DNA of 64,000 nucleotides. Origin: Oscillospiraceae bacterium. Lineage in GTDB: Bacteria; Bacillota; Clostridia; Oscillospirales; Ruminococcaceae. Within the stretch, counting starts at the first letter, position 1. The number at the start of each line of letters is the position of its first letter. The DNA is taken from assembly GCA_004557855.1 (NCBI GenBank), contig SFFJ01000002.1, forward strand, positions 1 through 64,000, written 5' to 3'. The translations under genes were made by a program, and so were the position numbers. The notes under the pieces were generated by a model. It did not search any database. It saw nothing but the letters and a program-made list of their open reading frames with translations, and was not told where the DNA came from. Of the stretch, positions 51,438 to 61,989 are shown one piece after another.

Positions 51438-53375
51438 ATGCTGAAAATCACCCTGAAGGACGGCTCCGTAAGAGAGCTGGCCGCCCCGCAGACCATCGCC
51501 GACTTTACCAAGGATTTGAGCATGGGTCTGTACCGCAATGCCTGCTGCGCCCTCGTGGACGGCAAGGTCGCCGACCTGTGTGACCTGCTGGATCACGACT
51601 GCGCCGTAGAAATCCTGACCTTTGACAGCGAGCAGGGGCAGCGTGCCTTTAACCACACCGCCTCTCACATTCTGGCGCAGGCGGTGCAGCACCTGTTCCC
51701 CGAAGCGAAGCTCGCCATCGGCCCCGCCATCGAGGATGGCTTCTACTACGATTTTGACGTTCCCTCCCCCTTCACCCCGGAGGACCTGGAAAAGCTGGAG
51801 GCCGAAATGGCCGCCATCGCCAAGGCCGATCTCCCCATCGAGCGGTTCTCGCTGCCGGTGGAGGAGGCCAAAAAGCTGGAGGCCGACCAGCCCTATAAGC
51901 TGGAGCTCATCGAGGAGCACGCCGGAAAGGGCGAGCCGATCGCCTTCCGCCGGCAGGGGGATTTCACCGACCTGTGCGCCGGCCCCCACCTGATGTCCAC
52001 CGGCCCCGTCAAGGCCGTCAAGCTGACCAGCTGCACCGGCGCCTACTGGCGCGGCAGCGAGAAAAACAAGATGTTGAGCCGCATCTACGGCTGCGCCTTC
52101 CCCAAGCGCAGTATGCTGGAGGAGCATCTGGCACGGCTGGAGGAGGCACGCCGCCGCGACCACAACAAGCTGGGCCGTGAGCTGGAATACTTCACCACAG
52201 TTGATGTGATCGGGCAGGGGCTGCCCGTCCTGCTGCCCAAGGGCGCCCGTGTGGTGCAGCTTTTGCAGCGTTGGGTGGAGGACACCGAGCAGCAGCGCGG
52301 CTATCTGCTGACCAAGACCCCCCTGATGGCCAAGCGGGAGCTTTATAAGATCTCCGGCCACTGGGACCACTATCTGGACGGGATGTTTGTGCTGGGCGAC
52401 CCCCACGATGAGACCAAGGAATGCTTCGCCCTGCGCCCCATGACCTGCCCGTTCCAGTATCAGGTGTTCCTCAACCGTGCCCGCAGCTACCGCGACCTGC
52501 CCATGCGTCTGGGCGAGACCTCCACGCTGTTCCGCAATGAGGACTCCGGCGAGATGCACGGACTCATCCGGGTACGGCAGTTCACCATCTCGGAGGGGCA
52601 TATCATCCTGCGCCCCGACCAGCTGGAGGAGGAGTTCCGGCATTGTTTGGAGCTGGCGAAGTATTGCCTTGAAACCGTAGGTCTCTTGGAGGACTGCACC
52701 TTCCGCTTCTCCCAGTGGGATCCCAACAATACCGAAAAGTACATCGGTACGCCGGAGCAGTGGAATGAGGCCCAGAGCATCATGGGTAAGATCCTCGACC
52801 ACCTCGGCATCAAATATACCGTCGGCATCGATGAAGCCGCCTTCTACGGCCCCAAGCTGGATATCCAGTATAAAAACGTATTCGGCAAGGAGGACACCAT
52901 CGTTACCATCCAGATCGACCAGCTGCTGGCCGAGCAGTTCGATATGTCCTACATTGACCAGAACGGGCAGAAGGTGCGCCCCTATATCATCCACCGCACC
53001 TCCCTCGGCTGCTACGAGCGCACCCTGGCTTACCTCATCGAAAAGTACGCCGGCGCCCTGCCCACCTGGCTTTCCCCCACGCAGGTGGCGCTGCTGCCCA
53101 TCGCCGACCGTCATCTCGACTATGTGTATGAGATCAAGAAGGCGCTGGAGGAGCGCGGCGTGCGCGTGATGGTGGACGACCGCAACGAGAAGATCAACAA
53201 GAAGATCCGCGACAGCCAGATGGAGAAGATCCCCTATATGCTGGTTATCGGCGACCGCGATGTGGAAAACGGCACCGTTTCGGTACGCTCCCGCAAGGAC
53301 GGCGACCTGGGCGCCATGGCCCCCGCCGATTTCTACGCGAACCTCACCGAGGAGATCACCACCCGCGCCCGCTGA
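51438..53375 (+). CDS. thrS: Threonyl-tRNA synthetase
   Basis: A 645-residue ThrRS with TGS domain (about 1 to 60), editing domain (AFNHTASHILAQAVQHLFPE) and class II core. Zinc-site and active-site motifs include FALRPMTCPFQYQVF, TLFRNEDSGEMHGLIRVRQF and IIHRTSLGCYERTLAYLIEK. The C-terminal anticodon-binding domain ends VENGTVSVRSRKDGD. The start at 51438 follows GGAGGAG; the gap from the T-box terminator (51252) to here carries the rest of the leader and no other gene. Confidence 0.98.
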   Translation: MLKITLKDGSVRELAAPQTIADFTKDLSMGLYRNACCALVDGKVADLCDLLDHDCAVEILTFDSEQGQRAFNHTASHILAQAVQHLFPEAKLAIGPAIEDGFYYDFDVPSPFTPEDLEKLEAEMAAIAKADLPIERFSLPVEEAKKLEADQPYKLELIEEHAGKGEPIAFRRQGDFTDLCAGPHLMSTGPVKAVKLTSCTGAYWRGSEKNKMLSRIYGCAFPKRSMLEEHLARLEEARRRDHNKLGRELEYFTTVDVIGQGLPVLLPKGARVVQLLQRWVEDTEQQRGYLLTKTPLMAKRELYKISGHWDHYLDGMFVLGDPHDETKECFALRPMTCPFQYQVFLNRARSYRDLPMRLGETSTLFRNEDSGEMHGLIRVRQFTISEGHIILRPDQLEEEFRHCLELAKYCLETVGLLEDCTFRFSQWDPNNTEKYIGTPEQWNEAQSIMGKILDHLGIKYTVGIDEAAFYGPKLDIQYKNVFGKEDTIVTIQIDQLLAEQFDMSYIDQNGQKVRPYIIHRTSLGCYERTLAYLIEKYAGALPTWLSPTQVALLPIADRHLDYVYEIKKALEERGVRVMVDDRNEKINKKIRDSQMEKIPYMLVIGDRDVENGTVSVRSRKDGDLGAMAPADFYANLTEEITTRAR

Positions 53376-53407
53376 TCCGAACCCCCTACAAACGGCAGGA
53401 CCCCGTG

Positions 53408-53438
53408 GGGCCCGGCGCCTGCGGCGCCGGGCCCTTTT
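53408..53438 (+). terminator. Terminator of thrS
   Basis: A perfect 12-bp stem closed by a TGC triloop and followed by TTTTG; it resembles a one-arm member of the palindromic family. Confidence 0.75.
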
Positions 53439-53472
53439 GCCGCCCGCACAGCCCCTGCAAGGGGCAGGGGGA

Positions 53473-53559
53473 GGGCGCCCGCAGGGCGCTTCGGCGCAGC
53501 CGAAGCCGGCGGCGGAGCCGCCGAACCCGTCCGCAGGACGGGTTGCCCTGCGGGCGCCC
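53473..53559 (+). repeat. Cloverleaf palindromic element M
   Basis: A 15-bp outer stem and contiguous arms of 8, 7 and 9 bp closed by GCA, GGA and GCA, with no unpaired base in 87. Confidence 0.95.
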
Positions 53560-53669
53560 CGGCCCCGGCAGTTTTCCCGCAACCGTCACATTCCGTTTAC
53601 ATTTGCAACAAGAAATCCCCGGCCGAGGTGTGCTATACTGGCGATAATCTGCCCCGCCCTGCCGCGGGC

Positions 53670-53698
53670 TGGACAAATCCGCAAAATCTTGTTATAAT
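53670..53698 (+). promoter_or_regulatory. Promoter of the LysM/M23 gene
   Basis: TGGACA and TATAAT separated by 17 bases. Confidence 0.75.
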
Positions 53699-53735
53699 AT
53701 CGTGATGGTTCACTATGAATGGAAGGAGGATGCCT

Positions 53736-56264
53736 ATGTCGGATGAAAAAAAGCCGGATCTGACCCCGGAAACCGCCCCGGAGCCGGTGGATACCGCCGC
53801 AGCCATGCAGTATTTTGAGGCTGCCGAGGCCGCAGCCGAGGTCGGTCGGGAGATCCTTGCTTCCCGCAAGCCCAAAAAGCCGAAAAAACAGAAAAAGCAG
53901 AAAAAAGAGCCGGAGCAGGCATCCCCCGCCCCGGTAGAAACCGATAACGGCTGGCAGCCCTCCCAGCAGGAGACGCCCGCCGAGCCGAAAAAAACCGGAA
54001 AGCCCGAAAAGGCTAAAAAGGTCAAAAAGGTCAAAAAGGCTGAAAAGAAAAAGCCCGCCGAGCCAAAGCCCAAAAAGCCCCCCGGAAAGCACCCCTCACC
54101 GGACGGGATGTACCGGTGGGCGGAGCGCTACTGCTCCTATATCGGGCTGCAGCTGCTGCGGGAGTACCACGCCCTGCGCCGCACCCTCGGCCACTTCATC
54201 GGGGAGATGCGCCGCAGACTGCCGGCCCTCTGGCACAAGCTGCGCAGCCGTTCCGGCCGCCGTGCCGAGCACTTCGCCGATGAGGTGCTGTTCCCCTACC
54301 GCATTTTAAGCAGCGAAACCGGGACGCTGATCGCCGCCCTGCGGGATAAGACCCCCGAGGGCAAGGCAGGCCGCCGGGACGCCTGGCGGGATTACGGCCG
54401 GGCCGTTGCCCGCCCCCTGAACCGTGTCGCCAATTTCTTCGCCCCCATTTTCGGGCTGGCCATTCTGGCAGGCGCCATCGCCTTTTTTAACCAGTTCACC
54501 TTTGCCCTGCGGGTGGAATATAACGGCAACCCGGTGGGCTATATCGAACGGGAAAGCGACTTCTACGAGGCCCGTGACGCCATGCTGGACCGCCTCATCA
54601 ATGAGGAATATATCCCGCCGGAAGACACCATCCCCACCCTTTCGCTGGCCGTGGTAAAGGAAAAAGATCTGCTGACCAAGGAACAGCTCACCGATGCCAT
54701 CATGCGCTCCTCCGGTAATACGCTGGTGGAGGCCTCCGGGTTCTATCTCGAGGGGAAATTCCTCGGTGCCCTGATGGACGGCAACGAATTTTTGCTGTTC
54801 ATGGACCGTGTGCTGGATAACTACCGCACCGGCGAGGAGCACGAAACGGTGCAGTTCACCAAAAATATCCGGCTGGAGGACGGCGTTTACCCCGTCAGCT
54901 CGGTCATGACCGTCTCCGACCTGCAAAGCTATCTGCGCAGCAGCAAGGCACTGCGCCGCAGCTATACCGCCCGCCCCGGCGAGACCCTCGACGTCATCGC
55001 CAAGCGGTACAGCCTGACGCTGGAGGAAATGTTCTCCTTCAATGATGAGCTGGAGGACTACCTGACCGCCCTGCGCCAGCAGCAGCTGGGCTATGACCCC
55101 GATACCGTCATCCTGCCCGATTCTGGCACCCCGGCTGCGGAATGGAACGCCCGGCTGGATGAGATCAGCGTGAACGGCGAGACCCCGCTGGAGACCGCCA
55201 TCAATAACGGCATGGTGCTGTATATGGGGCTGCTGTATTGGCCGGACGACCTGCCGGAGGGCGCCGCCGAGGAGCTGGCTGCCGCCGGGGACCGCAACGC
55301 CCTGTACCGGCTGCAATACGGCATCGCCGATGAGACCGCCGAAGCCCCCGAGGAGGAAACCGACGAGCAGAAGCCCGCGGCCGCCAATGCCGCCGCTTCT
55401 GCCAATAAGACCAATTCTACCGACAAGGCCGATAAGGCCAACACCGCCGATACCGCCGCTGCGACCGACCCGGCCGGGACGGAGGAGAACGGCGAAAGCA
55501 GTCTGCCCATCACCGGCGAACCGGTCAAGACCATTGACCTGACCCCGCTGGGACAGGTGCCGCTGCAGGGCGGCGAGGAGCTGCTGGTGGTGGAGATGGA
55601 TGTGGAGCTGGGCGTGCAGGTCACCCGCCGGGAGACCTATATGGCCAATGTCCAGTTCGGCACCACCTATCAGGATAATAACAAGAAGCCCGTCGGTGAT
55701 GAACGGGTCATCTCCGCCGGCATTTACGGTAAGGATGAGGTGGTCGCCGACGTCACCTACATCGACGGCGTAAGGGTGGGCGAAACGGTACTGAACCGCA
55801 CCCGCGTCAAGGACCCGGTCAATCAGGTCGTATCCCGCGGCACCCAGACCATCGATGACTACTTTGCCAGCACCGGCGGCCGGTTCATCTGGCCCGCCGA
55901 CGGCGGCTACTTTAACGGCTCGCTGGGCGCCTACCGCGGCCACACCGGCATGGATATCGCCTGCCCCATGGGCACCACCGTCCGTGCCTCCAAGGCGGGT
56001 ACCGTTACCACCGCCTTCAATTACGGCTGGAACTACGGCTATGGTAAAACGGTGGTCATCAACCACGGCTACGGCCAGATCACCCGCTATGCCCATATGT
56101 CCAATGTCACCGTTACGGTCGGGCAGTATGTCAAGCAGGGTCAGGTCATCGGTTACAGCGGCAGTTCCGGCAATTCCAGCGGCCCGCATCTGCACTTCGA
56201 GATCCGCATCGACGGTGTCATCAAGGCGCCGGAAAACTATATCGGCAAATTCTATAACCGCTGA
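53736..56264 (+). CDS. Membrane-anchored LysM/M23 endopeptidase
   Basis: An 842-residue protein. The start at 53736 has AAGGAGG six bases upstream; an ATG two codons earlier abuts the site. Residues 1 to about 230 are cytoplasmic and very Lys/Pro/Glu-rich (KPKKPKKQKKQKKEPEQ). One membrane segment lies near 235 to 258 (FFAPIFGLAILAGAIAFFNQ). Outside are a LysM-like motif (YTARPGETLDVIAKRYSLTL), an Ala/Thr/Asp-rich linker, a G5-like domain (about 610 to 690) and an M23 domain with HTGMDIACPMGT and HLHFEI, all zinc ligands present. It should cleave peptidoglycan peptides near the membrane. Confidence 0.85.
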   Translation: MSDEKKPDLTPETAPEPVDTAAAMQYFEAAEAAAEVGREILASRKPKKPKKQKKQKKEPEQASPAPVETDNGWQPSQQETPAEPKKTGKPEKAKKVKKVKKAEKKKPAEPKPKKPPGKHPSPDGMYRWAERYCSYIGLQLLREYHALRRTLGHFIGEMRRRLPALWHKLRSRSGRRAEHFADEVLFPYRILSSETGTLIAALRDKTPEGKAGRRDAWRDYGRAVARPLNRVANFFAPIFGLAILAGAIAFFNQFTFALRVEYNGNPVGYIERESDFYEARDAMLDRLINEEYIPPEDTIPTLSLAVVKEKDLLTKEQLTDAIMRSSGNTLVEASGFYLEGKFLGALMDGNEFLLFMDRVLDNYRTGEEHETVQFTKNIRLEDGVYPVSSVMTVSDLQSYLRSSKALRRSYTARPGETLDVIAKRYSLTLEEMFSFNDELEDYLTALRQQQLGYDPDTVILPDSGTPAAEWNARLDEISVNGETPLETAINNGMVLYMGLLYWPDDLPEGAAEELAAAGDRNALYRLQYGIADETAEAPEEETDEQKPAAANAAASANKTNSTDKADKANTADTAAATDPAGTEENGESSLPITGEPVKTIDLTPLGQVPLQGGEELLVVEMDVELGVQVTRRETYMANVQFGTTYQDNNKKPVGDERVISAGIYGKDEVVADVTYIDGVRVGETVLNRTRVKDPVNQVVSRGTQTIDDYFASTGGRFIWPADGGYFNGSLGAYRGHTGMDIACPMGTTVRASKAGTVTTAFNYGWNYGYGKTVVINHGYGQITRYAHMSNVTVTVGQYVKQGQVIGYSGSSGNSSGPHLHFEIRIDGVIKAPENYIGKFYNR

Positions 56265-56275
56265 CAAAGTCACCA

Positions 56276-56315
56276 CACCACCCCCGGGGGAGCGATCCGC
56301 CGGGGGCGGTTTTTG
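56276..56315 (+). terminator. Terminator of the LysM/M23 gene
   Basis: CC(A/G)CCCCCGG-type stem followed by TTTTTG. Confidence 0.85.
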
Positions 56316-56406
56316 CATGAAAACAGCGCAGCCCCTTGCCATGCCGCCGCCGTTTGGGTAAAATAGGGGGGAACCATTCGCTTGACCGGCGCCGGCCCAC
56401 CGTTAC

Positions 56407-56554
56407 GGCGGGCGCAGCCTCCGCTTGACTCGTGCTGACCCACGGCGGGCGCGGCCTCCGCTTAACTCGTGCTGACCCACGGCGGGCGCGGCCTCCGCCC
56501 CACTCGTGCTGACCCACGGCGGGCGCGGCCTCCGCTTGACTCGTGCTGACCCTC
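56407..56554. repeat. Four tandem copies of a 37-bp unit from repeat family B
   Basis: GGCGGGCGC recurs at 56407, 56444, 56481 and 56518, an exact 37-base period. Units read GCCTCCGC, a variable tetramer, then ACTCGTGCTGACCC. Confidence 0.88.
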
Positions 56555-56595
56555 CATTTCATTTCGGGCAGCCCTCGCCGCTGCGGCGCGCCCGC
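56518..56595 (-). repeat. Family B intergenic repeat, copy 4 (inverted)
   Basis: The last 37-bp unit continues into a full family B element read on the minus strand, including GGAATGAAATGGAGGGTCAG-like sequence (one difference). A further partial copy lies at about 56636 to 56666. Confidence 0.85.
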
Positions 56596-56723
56596 CTTTC
56601 CCCACCGGGTCTCACGACCCGTCGGGGGCCCCATCGGCAGCCCCCGCCGCTGCGGCGCGCCCGCCCTTTGCACAGAGCTGCCCCTGCCAAGCGAACCCCA
56701 CATCACCGCAAACCGGAGGAACT

Positions 56724-57842
56724 ATGCTGACTGAACGGGAAGAAAAACTCATCAAACGCTACTGCATCTACCCAAAACTCGCCATGACGGGCGTCATTAT
56801 GGCGCTGGCGCTGGGGGTGCCGTATGTCCTGCTGGAAATGATCGATGACCTTGCTTTCCACAATGACCGGGCCGTCTTTTGGGGGCTGTATGTCTACATC
56901 GGCTTTGTCATCCTCTACATGGTGCTGTTCTGCTGGTGTGCGCTGGCCCCCCGCTTCGGGATGCGCCGGGAGGAATGGCGGGAATTGCAGCGCCGGGCCG
57001 ATGTCCGGCAAAGCCAAACCGATTATTCCGGGGCAGTCGCAGGGGCTATGGGCATGAGCGCCGCCGGGCGGCTGATGCGGAAAAGCGAAAATAAAGCGGC
57101 ACAGGTCGCCGGGGCGGCGGCACAGGTCGCCGGGGCGGTAGGGGCGGTCTCCACCGCCGGTGCCATGCTTTCCGAGCTCCGCCGCAACGCCGAGGCGATG
57201 GCGGAGGCCTATCGGGTGCAGATCCCCGATACCAAAAGGGTGCGGCTGGCGATGGTGCTGGTACCGCTGGCGGTGATGATCGGGACATTTGTGCCGCAAT
57301 ATGCCGCCGCTGCCGCTGCAAACCGGGAGGCTGCCGACCGTGTTTCGGTAAATATCCGGCAGGTGGTGGATGCGCTGGACCCCGTCTGCGAATACATTTC
57401 CGCCGATGACCCCCATGAGCGCTACCAAAGCTACGGCTACCGGGTGGCGGGCTACCTGCGGGGCATGGTTACCGATACCGAGCGCTGCTACGCCTATGTT
57501 TCGCTGGACCCGCAGGGCGTCATCGAGTCGGTCTCCTACGATGCGTATATCGATATGACGATAAGCCCGGAGGAAAATTTAAGCCGCATCGAAAAGGACT
57601 TCGAGGTGCTGAACCGTGCGCTGAAGCGGGCGGATGTCCCGACGGAATTCCCCGACCTTTTCGGCCACTACCGCCTTTCCGAGGAGTTCAAGACGGCATT
57701 TATGGCGGGCAGCTATTATGAAGGCCTGCGCATGACCGACCGCGGCAGCGACCTGCGCGTCACCTGCTGCTTCGAAACCGAAAGCGAGCAGGACTTCACC
57801 GAATACACCCGCCCCTATCTCTACCTGTATGTTTGGGGCTGA
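56724..57842 (+). CDS. Membrane protein of unknown function
   Basis: A 372-residue protein starting after GGAGGAACT. It has two membrane segments within the first 75 residues, an Ala-rich region with a direct repeat of AAQVAGA (about 129 to 142), a third membrane segment at about 176 to 200 (LAMVLVPLAVMIGTFVPQYA) and an extracytoplasmic C-terminal domain of about 170 residues (ERCYAYVSLDPQGVIESVSY, then EENLSRIEKDFEVLNRALKR). I recognise no family. It lies between repeat family B and the rny promoter. Confidence 0.75.
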   Translation: MLTEREEKLIKRYCIYPKLAMTGVIMALALGVPYVLLEMIDDLAFHNDRAVFWGLYVYIGFVILYMVLFCWCALAPRFGMRREEWRELQRRADVRQSQTDYSGAVAGAMGMSAAGRLMRKSENKAAQVAGAAAQVAGAVGAVSTAGAMLSELRRNAEAMAEAYRVQIPDTKRVRLAMVLVPLAVMIGTFVPQYAAAAAANREAADRVSVNIRQVVDALDPVCEYISADDPHERYQSYGYRVAGYLRGMVTDTERCYAYVSLDPQGVIESVSYDAYIDMTISPEENLSRIEKDFEVLNRALKRADVPTEFPDLFGHYRLSEEFKTAFMAGSYYEGLRMTDRGSDLRVTCCFETESEQDFTEYTRPYLYLYVWG

Positions 57843-57905
57843 CCCCGCCCCGCCCCCACCGCGTTAAGAAATTTACGAAAAATTTACATAGTATGGGATT
57901 ACGCC

Positions 57906-57934
57906 TTGACAAAGGGACGGTTTGGGCGTAAAAT
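57906..57934 (+). promoter_or_regulatory. Promoter of rny
   Basis: TTGACA and TAAAAT separated by 17 bases. An AT-rich leader of about 100 bases follows. Confidence 0.8.
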
Positions 57935-58037
57935 ATAACGGAATAATTGTAGATACTTTACAAATTATTTGTTCATTTTCCCACCCCGATGGGGAGCTTT
58001 TTCGATACATTCATATGAAAGGATGGACACAACACCA

Positions 58038-59600
<1,563 letters not shown>

Positions 59601-59612
59601 CCCCCAATAAAC

Positions 59613-59645
59613 TGCCCTCCGCATGGGAAACCGTGCGGAGGGTTT
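59613..59645 (+). terminator. Terminator of rny
   Basis: CCCTCCGCA/TGCGGAGGG stem followed by TTTTG. Confidence 0.85.
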
Positions 59646-59681
59646 TGTCATATCGGCGGGCCTTCGCAGGGGGCAGGGCAG

Positions 59682-59762
59682 GGGGCGCAGCCCGAACCGT
59701 CCTCCGGACGGTTCCTGCGGCCTTCGGCCGCAGCGGCGGCTCCGCCGCCGGGGCTGCGCCCC
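59682..59762 (+). repeat. Cloverleaf palindromic element N
   Basis: A 12-bp outer stem GGGGCGCAGCCC and contiguous arms of 9, 8 and 7 bp closed by TCC, TTC and TCC, with no unpaired base in 81. Confidence 0.95.
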
Positions 59763-59907
59763 GTCCCGCCCCCTCCGCGGGCCGTTCCCGGCACCCCATG
59801 CACCCTCCCCGCCCGCCCTGCGTAAAATAAAAACAGACCCCGGCATCGGCAGGCGCCGATGCGGAGGTCATGTAGGGGGCAGGGGCTTTTCTCTGCCCCC
59901 GTAGTTT

Positions 59908-60399
59908 TCAGGGCAGCAGGGCGGCACGGTAGGCGGAAAGCAGCTGCGGGAAAGCGGTTCGGGCGTTGGCAGCGGAGGGACTGGGCAGCGCTATGGCCGA
60001 AAGTCCCGTCTGCGGCTCCGCCAGCCGGTGGTAAAACTGCGCTGCGGCGCTCCCCGTCGTGCAAATGCGGGTGATGCCCGGGTACCGCTTCAGCAGCCCG
60101 GCAATGTCATTGGGGACGGCATCCCGTATGGTGCTGTCTGCCGCCCCGGTTATGGTGCAGGCGGCCAGAACGTCCCACAGTGCCAGTCCGTGCCGGTACA
60201 GCAGCTCGGTGCGGCCCGCAGCGGTTTGGGGGTCGCTTTCCCCGTATACCGCGGCCAGCACCGGCCAAAAGCGGTTCTGCGGGTGGGCATAGTAAAAGGC
60301 CTCGGCACGGCTGCGGGGGCTGGGCATCGTGCCGAGGATCAGGGTATGGCTGTCGCCGGTGATCAGCGGCGCAAGGGGGTGCAGAACGGTTTGCGGCAT
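59908..60399 (-). CDS. DNA-deoxyinosine/uracil glycosylase-like protein
   Basis: A 163-residue protein of the uracil-DNA glycosylase superfamily. The start at 60399 follows GAGGTGA. LILGTMPSPRSRAEAFYYAH with NRFWPVLAAVYG resembles the G-(S/T)-x-P motif followed by FY(x)xxxNxFW in the deoxyinosine glycosylase group, and LPSPSAANAR resembles the second catalytic motif. It would remove deaminated bases from DNA. The exact substrate is inferred from the family. Confidence 0.8.
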   Translation of the reverse strand: MPQTVLHPLAPLITGDSHTLILGTMPSPRSRAEAFYYAHPQNRFWPVLAAVYGESDPQTAAGRTELLYRHGLALWDVLAACTITGAADSTIRDAVPNDIAGLLKRYPGITRICTTGSAAAQFYHRLAEPQTGLSAIALPSPSAANARTAFPQLLSAYRAALLP

Positions 60400-60428
60400 G
60401 GTTTCACCTCGGTGGAAGGCGCAGGATA

Positions 60429-60494
60429 CGGCCCGGCGGGCCGCGGCGGCCTGCGGCCGCTGGCTCCGGCTGCGCCGGAGCGCCCGCCGGGCCG
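60429..60494 (+). repeat. Two-arm palindromic element O
   Basis: A 13-bp outer stem (CGGCCCGGCGGGC) encloses only two arms of 8 bp (one with a G-T pair), both closed by TGC. It is followed by CCCCTGCACAAATT, the reverse complement of the TTGTGCAGGGG flank. Confidence 0.88.
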
Positions 60495-60520
60495 AACCGA
60501 GCCCCTGCACAAATTAAACC

Positions 60521-61561
60521 TTATTTTTTGCGGCGGGCACGCAGCTTTTGCAGCAGCGGCTTGCCCCGCAGGAACGCCCAGTACCAGAACGGCGAAAGAA
60601 CCCGGTCGAATTCCCCGGCCAGCTCGGTGACGCCCACCGCATGGCAGAACCCCTCCTTAAAGCGGTACAGCCCGTTCTCCTTTTGCAGGGAATACACCCC
60701 GCCGAAATCGTAAAAATCCACCCCCAGGCTGCACGCCCAGCGGATCATCTCGGCCTGCATGGCATAGGCAGGCATCAGGTTGCGCTTTTCGTTGCTGCTG
60801 GCGCCGTAAATGTAGAATACCTTGCGCCCGTAGTGCAGCGCAATGGCCGCAGCCAGCGGCTCGCCTTCGTATTCCGCCAGGCAGATGCGGCAGCGTTCGG
60901 GGCCGTAGGCCTCCATCATCCGCGCAAAGTAATCCAGCGGCCGGTGCCCGATGCCGTCCCGTTCGCAGGTCTCCAGATAAATGCGGAAAAAGGTCTCCAG
61001 TGCCTCGGCGCCGGCCCAGCGGGTGGTCACGCCCTTGCGGGCCGCCAGCCGGATATTATACCGGGTCTTTTCGCCGAAGCCGGGCATCAGCTCGTCCAGC
61101 GTCTTGCCCTCCAGCGGCAGGAACATATTAAACCGGGGCTGGATCTGGTCGTGCAGGCCGCAGTTACGGGCGCGGCAGCGCAGCCCCAGCGCCTCATACT
61201 TCGCAATCAGCTCATCGGTATAGGGGGTCTCCGGGTCAAACCGCAGCAGGAACGCCCGGTGCTTTTTCAGTACCGGCTCCGCCTCCCGCATCAGCGCAGC
61301 AATGGTCTCGGTATCATACGGGTCGCAAACCGGCCCGCGGGGGGCATAGGCAAGGGTGCGCCCCGCCACCGCCGGCGCAAAAATGATACTCATCGCCGCA
61401 GTGATCTCCCCGTTTTGCTCCAGATAGACCTGCTCGCCGACCCAGCCCTTTTTCACATAGGCCCAGCCTCGGTCCTGCATCAGGTTCCCATAGGGACTGT
61501 GCGTCACAAATTCCGTGTAGCGTGCCACGGCGGCAGGCTCATTTTGCTGCAAAATAGGCAT
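60521..61561 (-). CDS. FemX/FemAB-type peptidyltransferase
   Basis: A 346-residue protein of the FemABX family, which add amino acids from aminoacyl-tRNA to the peptide stem of lipid II. It has SPYGNLMQDRGWAYVKKGW, then YAPRGPVCDP, EKTRYNIRLAARKGV, and the C-terminal FYDFGGVYSLQKENGLYRFK. Two GNAT-like folds are expected from the length. It lies downstream of murE on the same strand, which supports a peptidoglycan role. RBS AAAGGAGA. The added amino acid is unknown. Confidence 0.88.
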   Translation of the reverse strand: MPILQQNEPAAVARYTEFVTHSPYGNLMQDRGWAYVKKGWVGEQVYLEQNGEITAAMSIIFAPAVAGRTLAYAPRGPVCDPYDTETIAALMREAEPVLKKHRAFLLRFDPETPYTDELIAKYEALGLRCRARNCGLHDQIQPRFNMFLPLEGKTLDELMPGFGEKTRYNIRLAARKGVTTRWAGAEALETFFRIYLETCERDGIGHRPLDYFARMMEAYGPERCRICLAEYEGEPLAAAIALHYGRKVFYIYGASSNEKRNLMPAYAMQAEMIRWACSLGVDFYDFGGVYSLQKENGLYRFKEGFCHAVGVTELAGEFDRVLSPFWYWAFLRGKPLLQKLRARRKK

Positions 61562-61616
61562 GATAACGGTCTCCTTTGCTCGGATGGTTTGTATTCAGGC
61601 CGGGGCAGGCATACGT

Positions 61617-61694
61617 CCGCAGGCCAACCGCCCTCCGGGCGGTTTCCGGCGGGCTCCGCCCGCCGTCGGCCGCCTGCGGCGGCCGGGCCTGCGG
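61617..61694 (+). repeat. Cloverleaf palindromic element P
   Basis: A 9-bp outer stem (CCGCAGGCC) and three 8-bp arms closed by TCC, TCC and TGC. Confidence 0.92.
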
Positions 61695-61799
61695 CCCGCT
61701 CGCTCCTCAAATTCCGCCCATTTCCCCGGCGTACGGGCTGCTCCCCTCATTCCCAAAGGGTGCCCGCCCTCGGCAGGGGAGCAGAAAGGGCAGGCATAC

Positions 61800-61881
61800 G
61801 GCCGCAGGCCAACCGCCCTCCGGGCGGTTTTCGGCGGGCTCCGCCCGCCGTCGGCCGCCTGCGGCGGCCGGGCCTGCGGCC
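61800..61881 (+). repeat. Cloverleaf palindromic element Q
   Basis: An almost exact duplicate of element P, 184 bases away, with an 11-bp outer stem. The flanks GGGCAGGCATACG and CTCAAATTCC are shared too. Confidence 0.92.
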
Positions 61882-61989
61882 CGCTTCGCTCGTCCCTCAA
61901 ATTCCACTCGTTTCCCGGCAGACGGTCCGCCCTCCCCGCCCTAAACGGGAAAAGCATCCCCCTGCACAAATTCTAACCGGCCCCGGGGC

